The notes under the pieces are model-generated. The model was not told the DNA's origin, ran no database searches, and saw only the letters and a program-made list of their open reading frames with translations. A DNA stretch of 64,000 nucleotides from positions 85,951 to 149,950 of the forward strand of contig WNNJ02003841.1 in NCBI GenBank assembly GCA_012934845.2, given 5' to 3'. This DNA is from Pomphorhynchus laevis (Eukaryota; Acanthocephala; Palaeacanthocephala; Echinorhynchida; Pomphorhynchidae). Below are positions 32,910 to 46,000 of this stretch, piece after piece; positions within the stretch are counted from its first letter, which is position 1, and each line of letters starts with the position of its first letter. A program made the position numbers and the translations under genes.

Positions 32910-34072
32910 ATGGTCAAGAGTCTAGTTGATATTAGCGGTAGTGCCAACAATAGACACAAAAAGTCTTGTAAGTCGACTGACACAGGTACTGTTTCCGACA
33001 ATGCAAACAAACAGCAACGTCAGAGCAAGCAACATTCTACACCGACAACGGTTGAGCTAGAAATTGCTCCAGCTGCGAAGCTCAGGTCTACGAAGGAACC
33101 AACTGATGTACAAAAGAAAATTTCTCTTATCGATTCTGTTGATAATGTCCCCTCCTCCGTTAACCAAACTGCCATTGGATCAACTGATAAAATATTGGAT
33201 TATTCCGCAGGCTCTTCTACGACAGCACAATCACAGATTATTGCCTACAATGAGTCGAAATCACTAGTCCAAATTGACAAAGAAGGTGATGGAGTTCACC
33301 AAATACAAGCAGTCAATGATGATTCGAGAAGTGAGGGAGCTGCAACAACTAACGATGAGAGTACAGAAAATCGACTGGCTGCTGATTCGATAGACGATAC
33401 TATTATTGGTTCTCAACAGATCGCGGATAATAATATATCGTCTTCATTGTCATCTGAATTGAGTGACTCATCAGTTCACGACCGTCAGAAAAGTCGTCAT
33501 CGAGGACACCATCATCGGCGGCATAGGCGACATCACCACCACCATCACCATAAGCGTCGTAATAAGCACCACCGCAAGCACCGCCATGGCAGCAAGCGTA
33601 GTGGGGACAGTAGCTCGACGTCGACAAGAAAGCCATCAAAGCAACATCCCACTATAGAATCGATGAAATCTAGCAGCAGTCGCCAATACAATTCATCTAG
33701 GCTAGGTTCCCCTTTGTACGGTAGCAATGCTGGTATCAATCATCAATTACCACCTCAACATCAGCACTATCCAATAGGCGGCTACTATCCAACATCTGCT
33801 ACTGTCTCGGCACATCAATTACATCATCAAACCTCTTTGTTTATGCCGCCGCAAGCATCGCCAATGTCCGTTCCTCCCCCGTCGTCAGCGCAACAGCGTG
33901 ATAATCATTCTAGCAGCTATTACTATCAACAGCAACAGAAACGCCGATACCATACACGTCGCTCTGATGATTACTATTTGTTTGCAGAGGAACAGCATCA
34001 GTACCAATCGTCGTCTGGTGCAATGTTGTCCGGTGATAGAAGTCGATGCATCACGCTGCGTGATTCGGCGAG
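32910..34072 (+). CDS. Cdk12: Cdk12 exon 1 (His/Ser-rich N-terminus)
   Basis: Encodes residues 1-387 and the first two bases of codon 388. Acidic Ser/Thr-rich sequence is followed by a basic histidine cluster ([14 protein letters not shown] and more, about 195-225), then Ser-, Tyr- and Gln-rich stretches. Runs of His can target proteins to nuclear speckles, where Cdk12 is found in other animals; that is an inference here. The donor is AG|GTTTGT, a weak but acceptable site. The frame reads on to 34328 in the intron, but composition changes at once from Ser/Tyr/Gln-rich to Phe/Leu/Ile-rich, and joining to exon 2 gives SARSPKRQR, so the splice is preferred. Confidence 0.88.
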
Positions 34073-37000
34073 GTTTGTTGTTTTTATCAGTTTATTCACA
34101 ATGAACTGTTATATTATTGATGGCAAAGTAAATTTCAAACTAATAAAACTGTTACACCTGCATAAGCTGAAAAGTTTCTTCAAAACGTTTCACAACATGG
34201 CTTTATTTATATTTATATGCAAGGACACAAAAAGATTGTTTCGCTATACTCCATCTCATCATGTCATACTAGAATTTATCTACCTTTTGATTCAGCAAAC
34301 AATCATCATTTTTGTATCTAGGATTTGAAAAATCGAGCAACCACATCTTTAATTCGATTTTGCTCGAAATCATTCTTGTGATACGTGAAATCCAAAATTA
34401 TCCATTACAAATTTTTAAAATTCAATTGCAGTTCATAGTTCAAATGCATCAATTCAATATCTTTTTTAATATGCAAATACATCGAATGTATTATGTAGAA
34501 TGAAATACATTTATGTCAATTTGGAAATATATTAATATAATTAGCTCTTTAGCAAACTCAGTAAATCATCTGCGTTACAATTAATGGCCAGCCATGATTA
34601 AAATTAAAAAAAAACGAATTATATTTCTTATAGATAGGAATTTCTGGTTAATGGATCTGGCTTCTACATGCAATGGTAATTCACATTGTGTCGAACATTT
34701 AATCGAAATCTCAACCTATTGTGAAAATTCTTTGTCATTATAAGATGGTTAAGATCTATAATCGTTTGCCAGTTCACCCCGTAGCTAGAATCGTTTTAAT
34801 TGTTCAATTGTGTTTGAATTGCGTGTCTTATTTGTTTATAATGAATGATGACCAAACTACAATGGACTATTTGTCCATTAAATAATTTTGATTTGCAAAA
34901 TAGCAAAATAGATCTTCTTAGTAAATGAGAAGATATAGTATATATCTATAGTAGACATCGTAGATATATTTCAATATCGATTTGCACCTTCATATTCCAA
35001 CATTCCTATATATAGTGCTGGTTTTTCTTGTAATAATTTATTCAACACGGTTTATTCGTACTTCCTTATTAATTTCTTCATCACATATTTGTTCATATCC
35101 CCTCTTTTTATTAAACAACATAAAATTATTAAGTGCAAAATGTCAGTGGAATGCCAATATAATGAATTAATATGAATCACCCAAATGCATGCATTTTAAT
35201 TAAATAAATTCATAGCGTGATTTATTATCCCCAATCCTTTGATCAAACTACAAACACATATTTGTCCATTAAATAATTTTTATTTCCAAAACATCAAAAT
35301 AAATCTGCTATACAAATGTAAGCATCGTAGATATATTTCGATATCGATTTGCACCTTCATATCCAACACTCCTATATATAGTGTTGGTTTTTCTTATTAT
35401 CCAATCCGGATTTCCTAAACGAGATGAATCATCTTGTTACGGTCAATGCTAGCATACATTAATACGCGGCGTTTATAACATAATCTCACTGTACTTTCGC
35501 AATCTGTTAAGTTTGTGGAAATGTCAGATCTTTTCGTACTTCTGACGGGATCAATGCCAGATAAATCGCACTTCTTACATGCATCTTTAATTTATACGTT
35601 CATCCCAATGTTTCGTTTAAGAATATAAAATGCTGTTATGCGTCGTTTTTCTTATTTGGATGACGATCAGTTAATGAAGTTATCGTTAACAAAAAGGCAA
35701 ATGTTTCAAATATTTAACCCAAATATCTGCAAGCCATTAAACGTCGTGGATTTCGTTAGAGATGTATAAATTAAAAAGTAAAGTATACAGAAAATTCGAA
35801 CAGATTCTAGCATTCCCTTAAATATTCTTAGCAAGTTAACAAGCAGGTATCAAGCAACTCATATGAAATCCATTACTATCAATGTTACGTATTCGTATTC
35901 ACATATTTGTATATTAGTGTTAATGAATATGTCCTTACTTTTTATGTATTCAATTATTATTTTATTTAGTTTTTATTTTTAAATATTTTATTATATTACA
36001 GAGAAATAAATATATCTGTAAACAGATAAAATGTTCGTTGAGTCATACATTTTCTGTTTATTAGTCAGATTATTAAATTTGTATCGGTTAATTAAATTTA
36101 CGCTCAATCTTTGTTGCCAACAATTCGTTGATAAATATCAAGTGTTGTTGCAATCTGTATTTAACGGGAGCGAACAGAATCAATCTCGGAACATCATTTC
36201 AAAATAAAGCTATTGATAGCATATAATAATACTTTTTTGAAATTCTACAATATTCCTATATACATTTGATGCCAACGAAGCATTCTGCTTTATTCCTTGT
36301 GTCTACTGCGATGATATAATTTATGTAATTTTTCTATTAAATTTACGTTAGTATATTAAAAATCATTTAATTAATATAAATTCAGTTTCATTCCTGCAGT
36401 TTATTGTTTATTTAATAACGAATTATAAGATTTAAGTGTTTATTTAAATTTACGTTATTATATTAAAAATCATTTAATTAATATAAATTCAGTTTTATTC
36501 CTGCAGTTTATTGTTTATTTAATAACAAATTATAATATTTAAGTTTATATTTAAATTTACGTTCTTATATTAAAAATCATTTAATTAATATAAATTCAGT
36601 TTTATTCCTGCAGTTTATTGTTTATTTAATAACGAATTATAAGATTTAAGTTTTTATTTAAATTAACGTTAGTATTTTAAAAATTATTTATTTTATGTAA
36701 TTTCAGTTTCATCCATGCAGTTCATTGTTTATTTAATAACGAATTATAAGATTTAAGTTTTTATTTAAATTTACGTTAGTATTTTAAAAATCATTTAATT
36801 AATATAAATTCAGTTTTATTCCTGCAGTTCATTGTTTATTTAATAACGAATTATAAGATTTAAGTTTTTATTTAAATTTACGTTATTATATTAAAAATCA
36901 TTTAATTTATGTAATTTCAGTTTCATTCCTGCAGTTTATTGTTTATTTAATAACGAATTATAAGATTTAAGTTTTCATTTAAATTTACGTTAGTATTTTA

Positions 37001-40000
37001 AAAATTATTTAATTTATGTAAGTTCAGTTTCATTTATGCAGTTCATTGTTTATTTAATAACGAATTATAAGATTTAAGTTTTTATTTAAATTTACGTTAG
37101 TACTTTAAAAATCATTTAATTTATGTAATTTCAGTTTCATTCCTGCAGTTCACTGTTTATTTAATAACGAATTATAAGATTTAAATTTACGTTAGTATTT
37201 TAAAAATCATTTAATTAATATAAATTTAGTTTTATTCCTGCAGTTTATTGTTTATTTAATAACGAATTATAAGATTTAAGTTTTTATTTAAATTAACGTT
37301 AGTATTTTAAAAATTATTTATTTTATGTAATTTCAGTTTCATCCATGCAGTTCATTGTTTATTTAATAAAGAATTATAAGATTAAAGTTTTTATTTAAAT
37401 TTACGTTAGTATTTTAAAAATCATTTAATTTATGTAAGTTCAGTTTCATTTATGCAGTTCATTGTTTATTTAATAACGAATTATAAGATTTAAGTTTTTA
37501 TTTAAATTTACGTTAGTACTTTAAAAATCATTTAATTTATGTAATTTCAGTTTCATTCCTGCAGTTTATTGTTTATTTAATAACGAATTATAAGATTTAA
37601 GTTTTCATTTAAATTTACGTTAGTATTTTAAAAATTATTTATTTTATGTAATTTCAGTTTCATCCATGCAGTTCATTGTTTATTTAATAACGAATTATAA
37701 GATTTAAGTTTTTATTTAAATTTACGTTATTATATAAAAAATTATTTAATTAATATAAATTCAGTTATATTCCTGCTGTTCATTGTTTATTTAATAACGA
37801 ATTATAAGATTAAAGTTTTTATTTAAATTTACGTTAGTATTTTAAAAATTATTTCATTTATGTAATTTCAGTTTCATCCATGCAGTTCACTGTTTATTTA
37901 ATAACGAATTATAAGATTTAAGTTTTTATTTAAATTTACGTTAGTATTTTAAAAATTATTTAATTTATGTAAGTTCAGTTTCATTTATGCAGTTCATTGT
38001 TTATTTAATAAAGAATTATAAGATTTAAGTTTTTATTTAAATTTACGTTAGTACTTTAAAAATCATTTAATTTATGTAAATTCAGTGTTATTCCTGCAGT
38101 TTATTGTTTATTTAATAACGAATTATAAGATTTAAATTTATATTTAAATTTATGTTGTTTTATTAAAAATCATTTAATTTATGTAATTTCAGTTTCATTC
38201 CTGCAGTTCACTGTTTATTTAATAACGAATTATAAGATTTAAGTTTTTATTTAAATTTACGTTAGTATTTTAAAAATTATTTAATTTTTGTAAGTTCAGT
38301 TTCATTTATGCAGTTCATTGTTTATTTAATAACGAACTATAAGATTTAAGTTTTTATTTAAATTTACGTTATTATATTAAAAATCATTTAATTAATATAA
38401 ATTCAGTTTTATTCCTGCAGGTTATTGTTTATTTAATAACGAATTATAAGATTTAAGTTTTTATTTAAATTTACGTTATTATATAAAAAATTTTTAATTA
38501 ATATAAATTCAGTTTTATTCCTGCAGTTCATTGTTTATTTAATAACAAATTATAAGATTTAAGTTTTCATTTAAATTTACGTTATTATATAAAAAAATTT
38601 TAATTAATATAAATTCAGTTTGATTCCTGCAGTTCATTGTTTATTTAATAGCAAATTATTACAGCAATATAATTATATAAAGCTTTAGTTGGTTATAGCT
38701 TTACAATAAATTTAATCAAATTATTTAATCTAATTATACAATTTACATAGTAAGATAAAAAGGAATTATGCACCATAATATTATTATTTAACTAGGAAAG
38801 CATTAATAAAGAATGATTTTACGTATATCTGATATAAACTCAGATAAAAAATTGATTTTTATTCGGTCCTTCAGTATATTAATAATGATTTTATTTACAA
38901 ATAAATTGTTTATTAATTAATAATTATATTTTTAAAATATATTCTAGTATATAGTATATTATTATAAATATGTTATATATTATAATAGTATGTTTTTATA
39001 TATTTGTATATAATTTTATACGAATACAATATTATATTAGAAATTTAAATTCTTATTTAGTCAACATTTGAATTCATTTAAATTGACTTTTCATTAATGA
39101 AGACGCAATTTATTTTTATCTATAAAACGCACATTTATTTATTAACTTTACAATTCAATCATGTGTGAGAATATGCCTCTAAAGTAATGCGATTTTACAG
39201 TATAATATCGAACTCTTGTGGATTTTGGTTAAATACTATCATATTATATGATGCCATATAAAGAGACTGTCTCCTCATAAGGAAATGCTGATTCATTAGG
39301 TTTAGTGTGTTCTTCCAGACCCAGTAACGCAGTTGAAATCGCTTATAAAGTAAGACATTTTTACATTGCAATAATAAACTCATATGGATTAGGTGAAAGT
39401 ATATACTGCTATCAGCAAACTATACATTACGATCATTAAATTTCAAAGCAAAACTACAGAAACAATATATCGCTGACATGCTATTTTGCAAGTATCATGG
39501 TAGGACATGTGACACAATGCAAATATTGCTATTTCCAACTCGTGTGTATTTGGTATATAGTGGTTAGGCTGTATCCGTAATATTCAATCACCCCTATTAT
39601 CATATCAATTATAGTAAGCCGTATTTTTTATAGCTCGAGGTTGTAAATTAATAAGAGAATCTACAACAATCTACGTTGTATTGGTATTCATTGTTGGTTT
39701 TGATGTCCATTGGTTTGACATTTTTAAATTTTATTTTTTTAATCTTGAAAGGGGGTGTTGAAAATATGTAATATGGGTAACCAAGAAATCTGATATGTAG
39801 AAGCTTGCACTTAAATGGTGTTAAAAACAATTATCGTAGTTTTCGTATTGCTAACTAACACCCAAGAACTTGTGTTTCAAAATAGATATAATTAAAAAAT
39901 AATAATTTCGCTTGTAACAAGACGAAAAATAGGTCATCATTATATTTTGTATAATAGCGGAGCGCAGAGTACAAAGCTGAGTGCTTCTGATACTTTAAAA

Positions 40001-43000
40001 TAAAATTTTGTTGGATCAAAAATATATATATATATTTATATATAAAATAACTGGTATCAACTTATAAGCTTATTTTATCCTCAAACCGTGAATTCTTCAT
40101 TATTACCTTACATGGAGATAGATATAAAACCATGATACAGAGACAAAACCATGACCATTTAATTTAATTGACCATTTACTTGAAACTTTCCTTTATATCG
40201 ATTGATATTCGCTTGTAAACTTTGTGGATACCATAAATTTAATTATCATAGCATTTCTAATTTTTAATCATGCCTCATTCGATTGTAAATCTCACTCATT
40301 TTGTTACTAAAATAAATCTTTTAAATATAGTATGTGAATCGTGTCTTTTATGTAAAAAGTTCAAGTTTAGCACAGAGATATCAAATCCTTATTAACTACA
40401 TAAATATCAAATGAGTAATATCTGTTGATTTGAATTGATAAAGCTGAAGCTAACATCGAAGTTGTCTATAACTATCGATATAACAAAGTGATGCCGTCTT
40501 CTTATTTGTTTAAGCATAAAAGGTAGTAAGATAGCTAACCATAAAAGTATTATTTCGATTGTTTCTTCTACATGTGACCTTAGATTAAAAATTTCTGTCT
40601 CGATTGATAATCTCCATCTGGAGACATTTAGCCTGATGATCTTGCAGGGTATTATAGCAGAGTATAGTAACTCTGCTTAAGTGCTAATTCGGCTGTAAAT
40701 CGTATTGTTAGACGTCAAATCAATCAGAAACAAGTATTAGCAACAAACGGTTCGTCGTATTAATAATCCAAATCATAGCACTGACACAAATAGAGCATGT
40801 CAAATGACACAATGATTTGATAATGCAAGTGGTAAATTGTGAATGTTAAACTAAAAGCCACGAAAAATGTCGTTGTGTTTGTACACGGTTGTAAGTAATT
40901 TTGTAATGGGAATAACTTCACGGTAATTGTAGGAATATTATTCCTTCATTAACTTAATATTGTGTGCATTTTGACTTAACCAACTCTGAAAAGAAAAGAA
41001 AAATTCATCTATGCTTAAAATGCTCTTCTTTTTGCCTATTTGGATCAGTACGATAATTAAAATGTCTTAAGATTTTAATTATCGATGACGATATGAATCT
41101 GAAAGAATAAGATCTGATAACTGAGCCTACGTATTTAATACGATATATAAATAGAAATAGATAAATAATAATTATATAAATTTTTTACAATTTAAAATTT
41201 AAAATTGAAATTGAAAATAAAAGTCAATTGTTATGAATTGACTAATAAATAATATACGATGTACAAGAATAAGGATTAGAGGTCATCATGAGGAACTGCT
41301 ATGTTATCAGGTTTGTAATGAGGTGATCTTTAGAATTTTTAAATTACAAATTGTAATTTTTTGAAAATGATTTTTACAAACTTCGCAGGGAAGCTTAACC
41401 GGAATTCGCCTGCAGCAGACGTCTTTCCGCCAATGGGAGAGTTTCAACCTTAGTCCACTTATCGTTAGAGGGTGGTATCATCAGTGTGGCCCTGTAGCTA
41501 CACAACAAGGACAGCACGTGTGTTGTCGCTCCTTCCTTCATCAGCTTACTAAGGTTACTGAACAAGCAAAACACGCTTGTTCTACAGTAGCCAAACCGCG
41601 AGCAAAAGCTCGAGTGTTGCTGCTAAAATACGTCACTCCACATATAGTGGATATACAACTACTCGTGACGATGTAAATACGAAAGAATTAACTTTACTTT
41701 TTTAGTATTACACACGAACAGGAAAGTTTAAACCCTCATGTTTTTTTCAAAGCCGCATTCCAGGTTAAGACAGAATTTGTAAAAAGTATACAATTTTTTT
41801 CTAAATGTTTTGTCTTCACAAATTTCGTTAACAATCATTTATAAAATTAAAATATAAATTTTCCTAAATTTAGATCACCTAAGAGACAAAGATATAACTC
41901 GTACCGTAATATGTCTCCCAGTAGTGCTTATTCTTCTAATACAAATGGCTACTTAGACCGTAAGCGACGATATAACGAGCATTACAATTATCGACGTCGC
42001 CGGAATCGTCACGATTCGCCAATGGCATCTTATTCATCCTCGCAATACGGATCTGATGATGACAGTGGCACTAACATTCGATCTTCAAGAGCGCACAACC
42101 CATTTATCAATAGATCTATGAATGCCTCTGTTTCATCAAATAGCCTTGGAGCAGAGCTACAACGACTTCGTCAAAACAGAGAAGCTGCAGCAAGTAGCTT
42201 ACAGCAAAGTAAAACCAAAACATCTAGTGGCACTAACAAGTCGATTATTAATACACAACAGAAGACAAAAGATAAGCCTTCAGCTAGCGAGACGATGACA
42301 ATACCAATCGAACAAGCGGAGACAGGCACTCAAAATAGTAGCGGTTTACTACTAAACACAACTATCTGCATCGATCAAGGTCAGCAAAAAGGTCAGGAAA
42401 GCGACCATTTCGATATGTAAGTCAGTTTTTAAAAGTTTTATAAATTTTGTGAGTGACAGAAGCACTTTACATTTAACTTCATACTTAATTAGAACGAATG
42501 CTGTAATTGGTATTTTCTTAGAACTTATTTTGTTCATTGTTATCTTTTTGTTTTTTTATTTGTTATTTTTGGTACTCTCTATTTAATTGTAGAACTTTTT
42601 TTTCTTGTTTTTTTTTTGCGTAGTTCTATAAAAAATTGCTGTATCTATAGAAGTTGGATAATTATGTTGAGTCAATGCCTTTGACATAATATTGATCTAA
42701 ATAAAGTAGTTATTTTTCCACTTTTATTTTGTTTATTTTTATCCTTTTTAATATTTTATAATATTTTGTTGTCACTTTTTCTTCATATGTGCCTAACAAC
42801 GCCGGCCTATTTTTCGCTGAACGCGTGTCGCGGATTTTTTTAAATAATAATATTTTTTTAAATAATTTATTGTTCATTTGATATAATATTGGATTCCCTC
42901 AAATAGACCTTTGTACAACCAATAATAATCATGTCATTATTTTATGTGATTACATGCGAGTCGCTAGGAGACCCTCCACGCATGTCGCAACGAGAACGGG

Positions 43001-46000
43001 GTGATCTTGGACAAACAGACGAGGATCGAGTGATTACAAGCGAGATTCTTCTCCTCATCTGTGCCAAAATGTCGGAATATTCATCTCTTGAGCGCTGCGC
43101 CTTGATCGCAGCTAGTGATTTTAGAAAAAGCCTTATCTCATCGCCCATATCACACGACATGGAGAATTCGAGACGCCCTAATTTTCTTCGTTCCAGATTC
43201 ACTATACGTTCACTGTATTTCGTCTTTATTTCTTCATTGCTGGCAAACACGGATGCCGGGACACCACAAGCATACGATTGAGCTGTATATTAAAGATTGT
43301 GACGTCGAAGAACGTCCGCTCAAATCGATTGTTCTGAAGTCCTTAGCATACAATGTCCAAAAGTGCACCTGTCGCGCGTAGTCGTCCGTGGCTCGAAATC
43401 AAATTCAGCTGGAACATCAGTGAGCTCAGGTTAATCTCTAACCCTGCGATAAATGGTTTTTAGCGATTGCGCGAGCAAGTCACGCACGATATTGTACCGG
43501 ATTGAAGGCAACCATCTTTGTTTGCAGGAAAGGGCATGCCTGAGATTAACGCTACCTCCACAAGCACATGCGCTCTTACTTAAATCGGTGGGCGTTCAAC
43601 CGTACCGGGCGCAGAGTGCATCCATAAATTAAATGCGACTTAGATAGAAGCTGCCGCTTCTTACTGGTAGGGCGCTTAACCACGGAAAGAAGTCATCCCT
43701 GGAGGCTTGAGAGATGATTTGGGTTATGACCAGACCAAGTCTAGCCACGCTTGGCTGTAATCTATCGATACGTAATTGGCATCGTTCTATAAAATCTATA
43801 TTCATGACGTTGTCTTGTAGTGAGCCCAAAATTTTTTCAGTTTCTCCGGTTTCATATGTATCGCATATTTTTGAAGAACACCCGCATTCCAGATGCGCAG
43901 AGAACCTTGGTTCACATATGCTAAGTCCACCATCGCATATCGGAGAAATTAAAATCGTCATCCAGTCTTCGTCCCCTCTTCGTCGATGACTACAGGAACG
44001 AACCTTTTGTTGATAGATGTGTACAGACAGTTTGTGTAGGACGGGCTGCATTCGAGTGAGCGCATCAAATACGTCCACTTGAACCGCATCGAACGAACCA
44101 ATCAGGTGTAAGCGACGTGTGAATATATATCTCCGACGCGTGTCAAACTATCAATAAGATTAGACCAGCGCTCTACTTCCAATTCTGAGCAGTTGCATTC
44201 GTACTGTGTGATGCCGATGGACAACCAAGAATTTTTATACCAAATGTGGACAGTTCGACATCCGCGGATAAAATAGATAGGTCGACTCTATTGCTGCTTT
44301 TTGCTAGCAATTTGGTCGTGGATGCGTTTACGTGATAACTTAGGCCCAAGCTCTAAGAGAATGGACCACACTTTCCTCAAGTCATCGAATTTCCCGACGA
44401 AATTATCATCATCTGCTTACCATCTTTGGGTCACTCCAGGAATCTGTTTACGTATGTTTTAAATTAAGGGGAGAGATGCCATTGAGAAGTCAGCCATCGC
44501 AAGGGAATTCCCTTGTGGGAAGCCATCTGCGAATTTATACTATTACCGCAAAGTGTGAGCTGAACATGTGATACATATAGATTACTAAGCAAGTCGGTAA
44601 AGCAGGCGCTATATACATCAAATTGGCGAGTGCGGCTTTTCAATTAATCACGTTAAAAGCGTTGTACACATTAACCGCAAAGACGCAATAGTCTGGGTTG
44701 ACTTCGAAACATTTGCGCGAAGAATGTGTTACGTATTCGATCCCGCTCATCTGTTAGGCTGCCAATTGCTCAAATCCCTCTACGTATTGCGAATCTTCCC
44801 GTATTAATCGAAATATCGACTTGGAGACGATGCGCCTTCAACGTTACAAACGCCAATCGGTTAAACACCACCAGTGGTTTTTCAAGAGTCACCAACCTGC
44901 TGGTCGTAAATACCTGAAGACAGTTCGGACGAATAGGCTTGGATGCTTATTTAACAGCAAATTAAGCAAGGGCTTTGGCCAACGTCTTTGAGTGTTCTCC
45001 AAATCCTATCAGCATGCGTCGTCACATTGATGCATCGAGACTGGAAGGGCTAGCTTAACCCTTCGTTATTTTCCTTGCTTTGACTATTGAATCATCATCA
45101 ATAATTGCAAATATAGTGTTGTGATGCCGACAGGAGCGCGGCATTAGCTCATTTAGTAGTTTCTCTCCTTATGGCTGGATCGCCTCAGGATGGAGAGACA
45201 TTAAGACTTTATTAATTGGTACGCCGTCAATTGAAGAGTCATGTTTGAGGGTACTGGCAAAAACATCGTCTTCCAGAACGGCAGTTGCTGCACGTAACTT
45301 ACCCATAGCTATGAGCCTGTGGTATTGTTTTAACCAGTCCTGCTGTACAGACTGAACATTATGATTTAGTTGCTGTTACAAATAGCAAGCCTCGTTGAAA
45401 AGTTCCGAGAATTTTGCCTGATTCATAGAGCGAGTAGCCGTTCCAGGTCTCGTCATATGTCTGATATCCTGCTCGAGTTGAAAGCTTTTAGAACGAATTG
45501 CGAGAAAACCACAGCGGTTTTTAGCGCATTTCGGAAGTTTGTGTCTTCCTGCACCACGGACCTGTAAAATGTTGGGATGATTTCAAAAAATGGTGTTGCT
45601 GGATGAATATCGATAATGTACGATGAGATTAGGTCTTCATTTTATGACTTCTTGATATTAATTGGCCGTACCTTTGACTGGGGCAGTCATATCGTGCTCG
45701 GCAAACCTGTCGGGCTGGTCCCCTGCCAAAGATATTGAAGTCCTGGTAAGGACGATAGGACAAGAGGCGACCGAATTCGTATCATTGACTATCGAGGAAC
45801 AATCAACGACGTGCGTCTATGAGCGCAGCCAGGGACGGCATATTGCTACATAGATATTCCGTTTTCGCACATCTGCAGCCCCTGCACTTAGCGTTGGAAC
45901 TGTTGCAGGCACATCATTTGACAGTGGACGAAGGCTTGCCAAGTGGCATAATGAATTGTGCTAAATTGTGTATATGCTAATTGCATGTAGCTGCGTACAT

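Larger units (their letters stand above)
34073..41873 (+). other. Cdk12 intron 1 (7.8 kb)
   Basis: Phase 2, GTTTGT...TTTAG. Contains a duplicated 150-bp segment, the 107-bp tandem array, a solo Penelope-type terminal repeat and a retrozyme-like copy, all listed separately. The remaining sequence (34330-34870, 35400-36320, 38660-41100) is AT-rich with no gene. A short LINE-like coding trace was looked for and not found. Confidence 0.8.

Noticed and set aside
34073-34328. Open frame continuing exon 1 of Cdk12 to 34328
   Set aside because: After the GTTTGT donor the composition turns Phe/Leu/Ile-rich and loses the Ser/Tyr/Gln bias. Splicing to 41874 restores an in-phase RSPKRQR sequence, so the extension is read as intron.
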